From: Micromonospora zamorensis
GTDB lineage: Bacteria; Actinomycetota; Actinomycetes; Mycobacteriales; Micromonosporaceae
Reading direction: 5' to 3'
NCBI RefSeq assembly: GCF_900090275.1
Contig: NZ_LT607755.1
Location: 372,001-436,000, forward strand
Length of the DNA: 64,000 nt
A program made the position numbers and the translations under genes. Shown one piece after another: positions 56,451 to 64,000 of the stretch. Below the pieces are notes generated by a model, which had not been told where the DNA came from, ran no database searches, and saw nothing but the letters and a program-made list of their open reading frames with translations. Each line of letters starts with the position of its first letter. Within the stretch, counting starts at the first letter, position 1.

Positions 56451-57161
56451 ATGCACATCTCGAACGGGATCATCGACGGTCCGGTCGCAGCCATCTTCGC
56501 TGCGCTGGCCCTTGCCGCGCTCACCGTCTGCGTCCTGCGCGGTCGGCGCGACCTGGACGACCGACTGGCCCCGATGGCGGGCCTGGTGGCGGCGTTCATC
56601 TTCGCCGTCCAGATGCTCAACTTCCCGATCTTCACGGCCGGCGTGAGCGGCCACCTGCTCGGTGGCGCGCTCGCCGCCATGCTGGTCGGCCCGTGGGTCG
56701 GCGCGCTCTGCGTGGCCGTGGTGCTGGTGGTGCAGGCACTGATCTTCGGTGACGGCGGCGTGGCGATGCTCGGCCTCAACATCACGAACATGGCGCTGCT
56801 CGGCACCGCCGCGGCGTACGTGCTGATCGCGGTGCTGCTGCGGGTGCTGCCCCGTACGCGGGCCGGTCTGGCCGTGACGGCGTTCGTCGCCGCCACGCTC
56901 AGCGTGGTGGTCGCGTCGCAGGGCTTCGTCCTGCAGTACTGGCTGGGCGGCACCACCGACCTGGGTAACAACCTGACCGGCCTGGCCGGCACGATGGCGG
57001 GCGTCCACCTGCTGATCGGCATCGGCGAGGGCCTGATCACCGCGACCACAGTGCTCACCGTCGCGAAGGTGCGCCCCGACCTGGTGTACGCGCTGCGCTC
57101 CCTGCGCACGCCCGCCGCCCCTGCCGCCCCCGCTGTCCCGGTCGCCGGAGGTGCCCGATGA
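56451..57161 (+). CDS. cbiM: ECF transporter substrate-binding subunit CbiM/NikM (Ni2+ or Co2+)
   Basis: 236 residues if started at ATG 56451, giving MHISNGIIDG: in this family the amino group of Met1, His2 and a later His (here near 68 in VSGHLLGG) coordinate the metal. A GTG at 56436 has a better ribosome site (GGGAGG 56426-56431) but would bury this motif behind five residues. Seven or so membrane helices follow (FGDGGVAMLGLNITNMALLG is conserved). It is the specificity subunit of an energy-coupling-factor importer. The upstream Nur-like box points to nickel rather than cobalt, and no cobalamin riboswitch was seen. Confidence 0.9.
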   Translation: MHISNGIIDGPVAAIFAALALAALTVCVLRGRRDLDDRLAPMAGLVAAFIFAVQMLNFPIFTAGVSGHLLGGALAAMLVGPWVGALCVAVVLVVQALIFGDGGVAMLGLNITNMALLGTAAAYVLIAVLLRVLPRTRAGLAVTAFVAATLSVVVASQGFVLQYWLGGTTDLGNNLTGLAGTMAGVHLLIGIGEGLITATTVLTVAKVRPDLVYALRSLRTPAAPAAPAVPVAGGAR

Positions 57162-57631
57162 AGAACCGTTCCTGGGCCTTCCTGGCCGGTGGCCTGCTGG
57201 TCGCCCTGCTGCTCGCCGGTGTGGTGAGCAACTACGCCTCGTCCCACCCGGACGGGCTGGACTCGTCCCTGCTCAAGGGTTGCACCGTCGACGCCGACGA
57301 CAACATCGTCGGCGGCAGTTGCCCCGCCCAGCAGGCCCGTGACCACGAGCTGGCCGACAGCCCGCTGGCCGACTACGGCGTGCGCGGCGTGCGGAACAGC
57401 TTCGTCTCCACCGGCCTCTCCGGGGTGCTCGGGGTGCTGGTGACCTTCGCGATCGGCGCTGGTGGCTTCTGGCTGCTGCGCCGCCGGGGCACAACCCCGA
57501 CCGACGGCACGACGCCCACCGACGGCACCACGCCGACCAAGGGCACCACGCCGACCGACGGCACCACCCCGACCGACGGTGACCCCGCGACGTCCGACGA
57601 TGTCCGGCGCCGCGCCGACGCGGCCAGCTGA
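57158..57631 (+). CDS. cbiN: CbiN/NikN-like PDGLE-type component with a repeat tail
   Basis: 157 residues from ATG 57158, overlapping the cbiM stop by ATGA. Two membrane helices (SWAFLAGGLLVALLLAGVVS and GLSGVLGVLVTFAIGAGGFW) flank an external loop beginning SSHPDGLDSSL, the PDGLE signature of CbiN-type subunits that help load metal into CbiM. The cytoplasmic tail has five TTPTDG hexapeptides (one reads TTPTKG) coded by an 18-bp tandem repeat, an unusual addition of unknown role. Confidence 0.85.
   Translation: MKNRSWAFLAGGLLVALLLAGVVSNYASSHPDGLDSSLLKGCTVDADDNIVGGSCPAQQARDHELADSPLADYGVRGVRNSFVSTGLSGVLGVLVTFAIGAGGFWLLRRRGTTPTDGTTPTDGTTPTKGTTPTDGTTPTDGDPATSDDVRRRADAAS
57491..57580 (+). repeat. 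18-bp tandem repeat in cbiN
   Basis: Five in-frame units of the type ACCACGCCGACCGACGGC encode TTPTDG; unit three has AAG for GAC. Third positions differ among units. Number of copies probably varies between strains. Confidence 0.85.
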
Positions 57632-57647
57632 GCAGGGGTACGCGCAG

Positions 57648-58418
57648 ATGGGTGCCGGTCACGGGCACGTGCTGTACCGCGAGTCGGACTCGCCGGTGCA
57701 CCGGCTCCCGCCCGAGGTGAAGATCGTGGCGATGGTGGTCTTCACCATCGCCGTGGTGGCCACCCCGCGTACGGCGTTCTGGGCCTTCGGCGCGTACGCC
57801 CTGCTGGTGGCGGTGGTGGCGGCGCTGGCCCGGGTGGGGCCGCGGTGGTTGCTGAGCCGGGCGCTGATCGAGCTGCCGTTCGTGCTGTTCGCGGTGGCGC
57901 TGCCGTTCCTCGGCAGCGGCGACCGGGTCGAGGTGCTGGGCCTGCGGCTGTCCGAGGACGGCCTGCACGGCGCGTGGAACATCGTGGCCAAGGGCACCCT
58001 GGGCGTGCTCGCCTCGCTGTTGCTCGCCGCGACCACCACGACCCGGGACCTGATCGTGGGGCTGGACCGGCTGCACTGCCCGCAGGTGTTCACCCAGATC
58101 GCCACGTTCATGCTGCGCTACCTCGACGTGCTGATCGGCGAGGCGCGGCGAATGCGGGTGGCCCGGATCTCCCGGGGTGACGACCCGCGTTTCCTGTGGC
58201 AGTTGCGCGGTTTCGCCGCCGGGATCGGGGCGCTGTTCCTGCGCGCCTTCGAGCGGGGTGAGCGGGTCTACCTGGCGATGCTGTCGCGGGGTTACACCGG
58301 GCGGATGCCCGCCGTGTGGCAGAGCGAGGGCGCGGCGACCACCGGCCAGTGGCTGGTCGCGGCCACCGTGCCGGTCTTGGCGGCCTCCATCGCCGCCACC
58401 GCCGTCGTGCTGTCATGA
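57648..58418 (+). CDS. cbiQ: ECF transporter transmembrane subunit CbiQ/NikQ
   Basis: 256 residues from ATG 57648, 16 bases after the cbiN stop with AGGGG nearby; in-frame starts inside cbiN are less likely. The EcfT-type subunit couples ATP hydrolysis to transport. Family features: VLYRESDSPVHRLPPEVKIV at the N-terminus, five or so membrane helices, and two Ala-Arg-Gly-like coupling motifs (RRMRVARISRGDD and LAMLSRGYTGRMP) that grip the ATPase. Its stop overlaps cbiO by ATGA. Confidence 0.9.
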   Translation: MGAGHGHVLYRESDSPVHRLPPEVKIVAMVVFTIAVVATPRTAFWAFGAYALLVAVVAALARVGPRWLLSRALIELPFVLFAVALPFLGSGDRVEVLGLRLSEDGLHGAWNIVAKGTLGVLASLLLAATTTTRDLIVGLDRLHCPQVFTQIATFMLRYLDVLIGEARRMRVARISRGDDPRFLWQLRGFAAGIGALFLRAFERGERVYLAMLSRGYTGRMPAVWQSEGAATTGQWLVAATVPVLAASIAATAVVLS

Positions 58419-59173
58419 TCGGTGTCGTGCAGACCGCTGTCTCGCTGGACGTTCGTGGCGTTCGCTACGCGTACCCGGATGGGCATGTCGCCCTGCACGG
58501 GGTGGACCTGAGCGTGCCGCGCGGCGATCGGGTGGCGTTGCTCGGGCCCAACGGGGCCGGCAAGACGACGCTGGTGCTGCATCTCAACGGCATCCTCACC
58601 CCGACCGAGGGCAGCGTGAGCGTCGGCGGGCTGACCGTGACGCCGGATCGCGCCACCCTGGGCGAGGTGCGTCGCCGGGTGGGCATCGTCTTCCAGGACC
58701 CGGACGACCAGTTGTTCCTGCCCACGGTGGCGGAGGACGTGGCGTTCGGGCCGGCGAACCTGGGCCTGCGCGGGGCGGAGCTGGCCGCGCGGGTGGACGA
58801 GGCGCTCGCGGCGGTGGGGATGAGTGAGCACCGGGAGCGGGCCCCGCAGCATCTGTCGTTCGGGCAGCGCCGCCGGGTGGCGGTGGCCACCGTGCTCGCC
58901 ATGCACCCGGAGATCCTGGTGCTCGACGAGCCGTCGTCGAATCTGGACCCGGCGGCCCGCCGTGAGCTGGCCGAGATCCTGCGCGACCTGCCGGTGACCC
59001 TGCTGATGGTCACGCACGACCTGCCGTACGCGGCGGAGCTGTGCGAACGCTCGGTGATCCTGGACGGTGGCCGGATCGTCGCCGACGCCCGCACCGGAGA
59101 CCTGCTGCGTGACGAGGCCCTGCTGGCCCGCCACCGCCTGGAACTTCCCTACGGTTTCACCCCGCGGCCGTAG
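58415..59173 (+). CDS. cbiO: ECF transporter ATP-binding subunit CbiO/NikO
   Basis: 252 residues from ATG 58415. Complete ABC ATPase: Walker A GPNGAGKTT, Q-loop VFQDPDDQLF, signature LSFGQRRRVAVA (replacing the usual LSGGQ), Walker B ILVLDEPSSNLDP and the switch histidine in VTHDLPYA. It powers uptake through CbiM and CbiQ. Its 3' end overlaps the convergent membrane-protein gene by 17 bp with no terminator between. Confidence 0.93.
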   Translation: MIGVVQTAVSLDVRGVRYAYPDGHVALHGVDLSVPRGDRVALLGPNGAGKTTLVLHLNGILTPTEGSVSVGGLTVTPDRATLGEVRRRVGIVFQDPDDQLFLPTVAEDVAFGPANLGLRGAELAARVDEALAAVGMSEHRERAPQHLSFGQRRRVAVATVLAMHPEILVLDEPSSNLDPAARRELAEILRDLPVTLLMVTHDLPYAAELCERSVILDGGRIVADARTGDLLRDEALLARHRLELPYGFTPRP

Positions 59174-60269
59174 CTCCGCGTTCGGCGTCGTCGGCCCGGG
59201 GTGCTGCGGTGGCGGCCCGGGAGGCGGCGTGCAGGCGGAGGACTCCTGCGGCCGTCGCGCCGGCACCGGTGATCAGCACCACCGCCACCATGACGCGGGC
59301 GACCTCGGGCGACCAGGGCACCGGGGCGATGGACCGGGCGAACACGGCGGCGTTCGCCGCGCCGCCGAAGAGCGCCAGGCAGGCCCCGGCCAGCGCCACC
59401 GCGAAGTCGGCGGCCGGGCGGCGGGCTAGCGCGTACCAACCGGCGGCGACCGCGCCGAGGCCGGTGAGCAGCGACCAGATCTGCCCGGACAACAGCCCGA
59501 CCAGCACTCCGCCGACACCCTGCGCGCCCGCGTCCAGTTCCCGCCCCACCGGGTACACGACGGTCAGTGCGCCGCCGACGACCAGCAACGCGCCGACGGC
59601 GGACAGCGCGCGGGCGCCGGCCGGCGCGGCGGCGGCGACCAGGCCGAGCGCGCCCACCGCGAGCAGGCCCACGATGGTCACCGTCCACCAGGTGTACGCG
59701 TCCGGCGGCGGCACCCAGTCGAGCGTGCCGCCGATGACCACCGGGTCGGCGCCGTCGCGCAGTGGGACCGTCCAGTCGCGGACCCGGTGCTCCCGGTCCG
59801 GTGCGGCGCGTACCGCCGGCGGTGGTGCCGACTCCTGCCACAGTGCGCGTTGGTCGTGCCAGCGCGCCGTCGGCCCGTCGTCGATCCGCCGCCAGTTCGG
59901 CGGGGCGGCCGGGTCGGCCTCGGCCGGGAGCGCGGTGTCCCCGGTGATGGTGCGGTTCAGGTACGTGGCGGGGGAGCGGCTGTTCTCGAAGATCCCGTCC
60001 GGGCCGACCCGCAGGTACGGCTCGCCGGAGTAGCCGATCACCTCGACGGCGCGGCCGGTGCGGTTGGTCAGCTCCAGTCGGGCGCCCGCCTCGACGACGC
60101 GTACCTCCAGCCCTGGCCGTGCCGGTGCGACCCCGGTGGTCCGGGTGCGGTAGTCGGTGCCGTCGGGTGCGTCCGCGCCGTGCGCGGCGGCGGGCGCCGC
60201 GGTGAGCAGGGTGGCCGCGCAGGCTGCGGTGGCGACCAGGCCGGCCCGGGCCAGCAGGGTACGGATCAC
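59157..60269 (-). CDS. Membrane protein with extracellular domain (function unknown)
   Basis: 370 residues from GTG 60269, overlapping the preceding stop. A signal peptide (ending AAPAAAHGADAPDG) leads an external domain of about 180 residues (GVAPARPGLEVRVVEAGARL, ELTNRTGRAVEVIGYSGEPY, VPPPDAYTWW), then about five membrane helices. The mature N-terminus begins with His (AHG), a feature also seen in CopC proteins. It is the last gene of a minus-strand operon after the DsbA-like protein and overlaps cbiO at the stop. No function is assigned; the context is thiol or copper homeostasis. Confidence 0.75.
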   Translation of the reverse strand: MIRTLLARAGLVATAACAATLLTAAPAAAHGADAPDGTDYRTRTTGVAPARPGLEVRVVEAGARLELTNRTGRAVEVIGYSGEPYLRVGPDGIFENSRSPATYLNRTITGDTALPAEADPAAPPNWRRIDDGPTARWHDQRALWQESAPPPAVRAAPDREHRVRDWTVPLRDGADPVVIGGTLDWVPPPDAYTWWTVTIVGLLAVGALGLVAAAAPAGARALSAVGALLVVGGALTVVYPVGRELDAGAQGVGGVLVGLLSGQIWSLLTGLGAVAAGWYALARRPAADFAVALAGACLALFGGAANAAVFARSIAPVPWSPEVARVMVAVVLITGAGATAAGVLRLHAASRAATAAPRADDAERGATAAG

Positions 60270-60982
60270 TTGCCGGCCGCCGCCACGGCTGCGGTGAGAG
60301 CGTCCGGGGTGGGGTTGTCGACCGACTTGCCGTTGACCTTGACGGTCGGCGTGCCGGTGACGTTGCTCCGGCTGGCGTCGTCGGTGACGTGTTCGGTCCA
60401 CGTCCGGTAGGTCTTGTCCTTCACGCAGGTGCCGAAGGAGCCCCGGTCGAGGCCCACGCCGACACCGATGTCGATCAGCTGGTCGTCGGTGAGCCCGGCG
60501 CTGCCCTCCGGCGGCTGCTGGGCGAACAGCGCCTTGGCGTACTCGTGGTACTTGCCGCCCGCCGCGGCGCAGCCGGAGGCGGCCGACGACCGGGTCGAGT
60601 ATTCGGTGGTCGAGAAGCGGTTCAGGTACGCGACGGGGTGGTAGACCACCTTCGCCTTGTTCTCGGCCACCAACTGTTCGAGCGTCGCCCCGCTGGTCTG
60701 CTCGAACTGTTTGCAGGCCGGGCAGAGGAAGTCCTCGTAGACGTCGACGGTGACCGGCCCGCCGCCGGTGACGATGCCGGTGCCGGCCGCGTTGGCGCCG
60801 GGCGGGGTGGTGAACTCGTCGGAGCGCTGGCTGGACCAGGCGGCCCAGCCGATGACACCGGCGATGACCAGGACGACGACGGCCGCGGCCGAGACCCAGA
60901 TCGTGCGCCTGCGTCGCCGCTCTCGGGCGAGTTGCTCGCGGACCACCCGGGCGGCGTCCCGCTGCCCCTTGCGACTACTCAT
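60266..60982 (-). CDS. DsbA-like thioredoxin-domain protein
   Basis: 238 residues from ATG 60982. A basic cytoplasmic N-terminus with one membrane helix (IWVSAAAVVVLVIAGVIGWA) anchors an external thioredoxin-4 (DsbA-like) domain with the active site CPAC in VDVYEDFLCPACKQFEQ and a cis-Pro loop in VTGTPTVKVNG. It should form or rearrange disulfides outside the membrane. Two further cysteines (AASGCAAAGG and FGTCVKDK) may form a structural bridge. It starts within the 3' end of the MauE-like gene and overlaps the next gene by four bases. Confidence 0.9.
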   Translation of the reverse strand: MSSRKGQRDAARVVREQLARERRRRRTIWVSAAAVVVLVIAGVIGWAAWSSQRSDEFTTPPGANAAGTGIVTGGGPVTVDVYEDFLCPACKQFEQTSGATLEQLVAENKAKVVYHPVAYLNRFSTTEYSTRSSAASGCAAAGGKYHEYAKALFAQQPPEGSAGLTDDQLIDIGVGVGLDRGSFGTCVKDKTYRTWTEHVTDDASRSNVTGTPTVKVNGKSVDNPTPDALTAAVAAAGK

Positions 60983-61499
60983 CCTCGTCCTCCACAACGG
61001 GCTCGCCGGACAACCATCCGTCCACCGAGATGGGCGTACGTGGCCAGATCAGCAGAAATCCGGCCAGTACCAAGAATCCCAGGTCCCGAAGGATCTCCGG
61101 GAGGTAACTGGGGGCCTGTCCCTCGGCCAACTGCCCACCGCTGCCGAAGCAGCCGCAGTCGATGGCCAACCCCCGCGCCCAGGCCGAGGCGATCCCCGCG
61201 ATGAAGACCACCAGGAGTGCGGCGGACACCCCGGCGACGAGCCGGGTGGCCAGCCCGAGCAGCAACAGCACGCCCAGCGCCAGCTCGACGAAGGGCAGGG
61301 CCGCGCCGATCACGCTCGCCACGTCGTACGGCATCACCTGGTACGCGTTGACGGCACGCCCGGAGGCGGCGAGGTCGCCGACCTTCGACGCGCCGGCCAC
61401 GAGCCAGACGGCGGCGAGGCCGAGCCGGGCCGCCGTGCCGAGCCAGGGCCGGACGACAGGCCAACGGCCAGCCCCGGAGGGAGGTGCAGTCACGCTCAT
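60975..61499 (-). CDS. MauE/DoxX-family redox membrane protein
   Basis: 174 residues from ATG 61499. Four membrane helices (LGLAAVWLVAGASKVGDLAA, ALPFVELALGVLLLLGL, AALLVVFIAGIASAWARG, LGFLVLAGFLLIWP) and a CGCFG motif (GLAIDCGCFGSGG) facing the outside or in the membrane, as in MauE, which supports disulfide formation. The pair with the DsbA-like protein suggests electron transfer between the membrane and the external thiol enzyme. It overlaps the DsbA-like gene by eight bases and follows the sigma factor by 32. Confidence 0.85.
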   Translation of the reverse strand: MSVTAPPSGAGRWPVVRPWLGTAARLGLAAVWLVAGASKVGDLAASGRAVNAYQVMPYDVASVIGAALPFVELALGVLLLLGLATRLVAGVSAALLVVFIAGIASAWARGLAIDCGCFGSGGQLAEGQAPSYLPEILRDLGFLVLAGFLLIWPRTPISVDGWLSGEPVVEDEDE

Positions 61500-61531
61500 T
61501 TGTCGTCCCGTCTCCGCCGGAAGTTCCGCGC

Positions 61532-62122
61532 TCAGCCGGTCAGCGCGTCGCCGGCCGCCTCGACCAGGTCGTCGCGGGCCCGGGCGACCCGGGAACGGAT
61601 GGTGCCCACCGGCACCCCTTCGACGGCGGCGGCCTCGGCGTACGACAGGCCGAGCAACTGGGTGAGCACGAAGGCGGCACGCCGCTCGGCGCTGAGCCGG
61701 CGGACCAGGTCGGCGGCCCCGAGCTGGCCGGCCGGGTCCGGGTAGGGGCGGTCGGTGTACGCGTTCGCCGCCAGGCGCTCGTCCAGCCGCCGACGGCGGA
61801 TCACCGTGCGCAGGTGGTCGGCGCAGGCCCGCCGGGCGATGCCGAGCAACCAGGTGCGGGCGCTGGAGCGACCCTCGAACGCGGGCAGCGCCCGAAACGC
61901 GCGCAGGTACGTCTCCTGGGTCAGGTCGTCGGCGCTGTCCGGGTCGACCAGGGCGGCGGCGAACCGCCAGACCTCGACCTGGGTCAGCCGGACGAACGCC
62001 GCCTGGGCGCTCGGGTCACCGTCGCGGGCGATCAGCGCCCACTCGGTGGCCGGGTCCCGGGCGACGTCGCCGGCCGGCTCTGCCGGACCGGCGGCACCGG
62101 TGTCACGCGGGACGGGGATCAC
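61532..62122 (-). CDS. ECF-type RNA polymerase sigma factor
   Basis: 196 residues from GTG 62122. Region 2 reads VDPDSADDLTQETYLRAFRA, LPAFEGRSSARTWLLGIARR with the -10 recognition helix; region 4 reads RAAFVLTQLLGLSYAEAAAV, EGVPVGTIRSRVARARDDL, the -35 helix-turn-helix. No anti-sigma gene sits alongside; the redox membrane genes follow instead, so it might be regulated by them or respond to thiol or metal stress. It is divergent from the CopC-CopD gene. Confidence 0.93.
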   Translation of the reverse strand: MIPVPRDTGAAGPAEPAGDVARDPATEWALIARDGDPSAQAAFVRLTQVEVWRFAAALVDPDSADDLTQETYLRAFRALPAFEGRSSARTWLLGIARRACADHLRTVIRRRRLDERLAANAYTDRPYPDPAGQLGAADLVRRLSAERRAAFVLTQLLGLSYAEAAAVEGVPVGTIRSRVARARDDLVEAAGDALTG

Positions 62123-62192
62123 GAAAAACCAGGTTACGCGGCGCCCGTCGCAGCGTCAGGGTCCTTCGGCCCTTGGATGTTCTGCACCACGT

Positions 62193-62220
62193 CGGGAACT
62201 TTTTCCCAACGCGAGCCGAC
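62193..62220 (+). promoter_or_regulatory. ECF-type promoter candidate for copC-copD
   Basis: GGAAC at 62195-62199 and CGAC at 62217-62220 are 17 bases apart, the spacing of ECF sigma promoters (GGAAC-N16/17-CGTC-like). The -35 lies in a short palindrome GGGAA-CTTT-TTCCC (62194-62207), which could also serve the divergent sigma gene. Candidate only. Confidence 0.35.
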
Positions 62221-62324
62221 TACCTGCTCATGACACGCGATCCCTCCCGCGCGGCACTGGCGGCTGAGCAGAGTTGAGCCCTTCGCCCGACTCGGGTCGC
62301 CGAGATCCACACCGGTCGGCGACC

Positions 62325-63989
62325 ATGGCTGGCATGACTGTCGCCCCCCGCCGCTGGTTCGCCCGGCTGGCCGCAGCCGCCGGCCTGCTGGTCACCGTCG
62401 TCGCCCTGTTGATCGCGCCGGCCACCTCCGCGAGCGCCCACGCGGTGCTGGAGAGCAGCAGCCCGGCCGCCTCCTCCATCGTGCCGAGCGGGCCGTCCGA
62501 GGTGGTGCTGACGTTCAGCGAGTCGGTCCGCAAGGTTCCCGGCAAGATCCGGGTCATCGCGCCCGACGGGGCCCGGGCCGACCGGGGTGAGCCGTCCTTC
62601 GCCGGCGGTGTCGTGACCATTCCGGTGGACCCGGCCGGGGGCCGAGGCACCTACCTGGTCAGCTTCCGGGTGATCTCCGCCGACAGCCACCCGGTCTCCG
62701 GGGCGTTCACCTACTCGGTCGGCGCACCCTCGACGCCACCCGTCGACTCCGGCTCGGACAGCCGCGCCAACCCGGTGGTGGGTACGGCGGTGAAGGTGGC
62801 CCGCTTCCTCGGCTACGCCGGCCTGGTGCTGCTGGTCGGGCCGGCGCTGGTGCTCGCCGCGCTCTGGCCCCGCCGGCTCTCCCGCCGGGGGCCGACCCGC
62901 CTGGCGTGGACCGGCCTGGGTCTGGTGGCCGTCGCCACCCTCGCCGACCTGTGGTTGCAGGTGCCCTACACCGCCGGCGGTGGCCTCTTCGACGTCACCG
63001 GCGAGGGTTTCGGCAGCGTGTTCGGCAGCGCCTTCGGCGCCGCCCACCTGGTCCGGCTCGGTCTGCTGGCGGCGTCCGTCTTCCTGCTCCGGCCGCTGCT
63101 GGCCCGACCGACCGGCCGCGCCGACGCGATCATCCTGGCCGTGCTCGGCGGCGCCACCCTGCTGACCTGGCCCCTGGCCGGGCACCCGGCCGCCTCCCCG
63201 GCGCCGGCGGTCTCCGTGGTGGTCGACGCGGTGCACCTGGGCAGCATGGCCGTCTGGCTGGGCGGTCTGCTCATGCTCGCCGGCTTCCTGCTGCGCCAGG
63301 CCGACGAGCGGGAGTTGAGCGCGATCCTGCCGATCTGGTCGCGCTGGGCGGCGCTCGCCGTGTCGGCGCTGCTGCTGGCCGGCACCGTCCAGGCGCTGAT
63401 CGAGGTGGCCACCCCGCAGGCGCTGTTCGACACCACCTACGGGCGGCTGCTGCTCGCCAAGATCGGGCTGTTCGCGCTGGTGATCGCCGTGGCCGCGTAC
63501 TCCCGGCAGTTGGTCCGTCGGCGTGTCGCCGCGCAGCGACCGGCGCCGGTACGCCGGGCGGTCTGGGTGGAGTTGGCCGTCACCGTGGTGGTGCTGGGCC
63601 TGTCCGCCACGCTCGTGCAGACCACGCCCGCCCGCACCGCCGTCGCCGGGCCGTCCAGCACCGAGGCCGGCCTGTTCAGCACCAGGCTGTCCAGCCCGCT
63701 CTACGAGATGCAGATCGAGGTGAGCCCGGCCCAGCGGGGCAACAACTCGGTGCACCTGTACGCGTACGGCAAGGACAACCTGCCGCTGCCGGTCGTGGAG
63801 TGGAAGGCGACTGCCGCGCTGCCCTCGGCCGGGATCGAACCGATCGACGTCCCGCTGCTGCCGTTGACGGACAACCACGCCTACGGCGACATCAGCCTGC
63901 CGGCAGCCGGCGACTGGCAACTGAAGATCACCGCCCGAACGACCGACATCGACCAGGCCACGGTGACCGCCACCGTGCCGATCCGTTAG
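62325..63989 (+). CDS. CopC-CopD copper resistance fusion protein
   Basis: 554 residues from ATG 62325 (ATG 62334 also possible). A signal peptide is cut so that the mature protein begins His-Ala (SASA|HAVLESSSPA), which in CopC gives the N-terminal copper site; the CopC beta-sandwich continues through SEVVLTFSESVRK and SADSHPVSGAFTYSVG. Residues about 145-430 form a CopD domain of eight or so membrane helices (VVDAVHLGSMAVWLGGLLML with a His in a helix). A last external domain of about 110 residues follows. The fusion is common in actinobacteria for copper uptake or delivery to oxidases. It reads off the right edge side of the window and is divergent from an ECF sigma operon. Confidence 0.92.
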   Translation: MAGMTVAPRRWFARLAAAAGLLVTVVALLIAPATSASAHAVLESSSPAASSIVPSGPSEVVLTFSESVRKVPGKIRVIAPDGARADRGEPSFAGGVVTIPVDPAGGRGTYLVSFRVISADSHPVSGAFTYSVGAPSTPPVDSGSDSRANPVVGTAVKVARFLGYAGLVLLVGPALVLAALWPRRLSRRGPTRLAWTGLGLVAVATLADLWLQVPYTAGGGLFDVTGEGFGSVFGSAFGAAHLVRLGLLAASVFLLRPLLARPTGRADAIILAVLGGATLLTWPLAGHPAASPAPAVSVVVDAVHLGSMAVWLGGLLMLAGFLLRQADERELSAILPIWSRWAALAVSALLLAGTVQALIEVATPQALFDTTYGRLLLAKIGLFALVIAVAAYSRQLVRRRVAAQRPAPVRRAVWVELAVTVVVLGLSATLVQTTPARTAVAGPSSTEAGLFSTRLSSPLYEMQIEVSPAQRGNNSVHLYAYGKDNLPLPVVEWKATAALPSAGIEPIDVPLLPLTDNHAYGDISLPAAGDWQLKITARTTDIDQATVTATVPIR

Positions 63990-64000
63990 AGAGGTCCGCG

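Noticed and set aside
62220..63920. A 566-residue minus-strand frame opposite copC-copD
   Set aside because: A compositional shadow; CopC-CopD motifs are on the plus strand.

Overview
The window is high-GC actinobacterial DNA, most likely from a Micromonospora or a close relative in the Micromonosporaceae. The evidence is the codon bias, the many GTG starts and 4-bp ATGA gene overlaps, the order clpS / DUF2017 / mec / cysO / cysM / metallo-hydrolase / rph / rdgB (as in mycobacteria), a CebR-type cellulose operator, and dispersed palindromes edged by GATC. The genus is an inference from sequence style; no search was run.

Layout. 1-6.6 kb: the end of an aldo/keto reductase, a secreted amidase whose signal peptide lies in a separate overlapping frame, a small exported protein, a GH12-CBM2 endoglucanase under a CebR-like box, an FAD monooxygenase and a lone cytochrome oxidase subunit I (ctaD). 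6.8-12.8 kb (minus): LuxR/LAL regulator, pncB, pncA and an MFS transporter, a possible NAD-salvage operon. 12.9-19.9 kb (plus): a dynamin-like protein with a decayed P-loop, clpS, DUF2017, the CysO sulfur-carrier cysteine pathway (mec, cysO, cysM), an Rv1339-like metallo-hydrolase, rph and rdgB. 20.0-27.8 kb (minus): a complete-looking histidine-utilisation operon, rpiR-hutU-M20 amidohydrolase-hutF-hutI-hutH, with overlapping genes and a promoter that looks leaderless.

27.9-51.4 kb is a surface-polysaccharide region. It holds a first set (two glycosyltransferases, a Wzy-like and a Wzx-like membrane protein, a Tat-exported beta-helix protein), a second set (three glycosyltransferases, Wzy-like, Wzx), two membrane proteins including a GT-C-type enzyme, an AT3-SGNH acyltransferase, an initiating polyprenyl-phosphate sugar transferase and an LCP ligase. 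The second set is bracketed by an inverted, frameshifted copy of the 3' end of the sugar-transferase gene and by broken rmlC, rmlB and rmlD pieces, and it contains several insertion-sequence scraps, so it looks like a repeatedly rebuilt, horizontally exchanged locus.

51.5-64 kb: a methyltransferase, MOSC protein, expansin, GNAT acetyltransferase, an odd class I tRNA with anticodon UAG overlapping an HNH endonuclease gene, a Bcp peroxiredoxin, an array of GATC-edged repeats, a Nur-like box followed by a nickel/cobalt ECF transporter (cbiM-cbiN-cbiQ-cbiO), a minus-strand ECF sigma / MauE / DsbA-like / membrane-protein operon, and a divergent CopC-CopD protein.

Most notable: CysO carries 39 extra residues after its Gly-Gly, built from a 30-bp tandem repeat, so it should need cleavage before use, and a JAMM peptidase gene sits next to it; the tRNA-HNH overlap; and the scarred polysaccharide locus.
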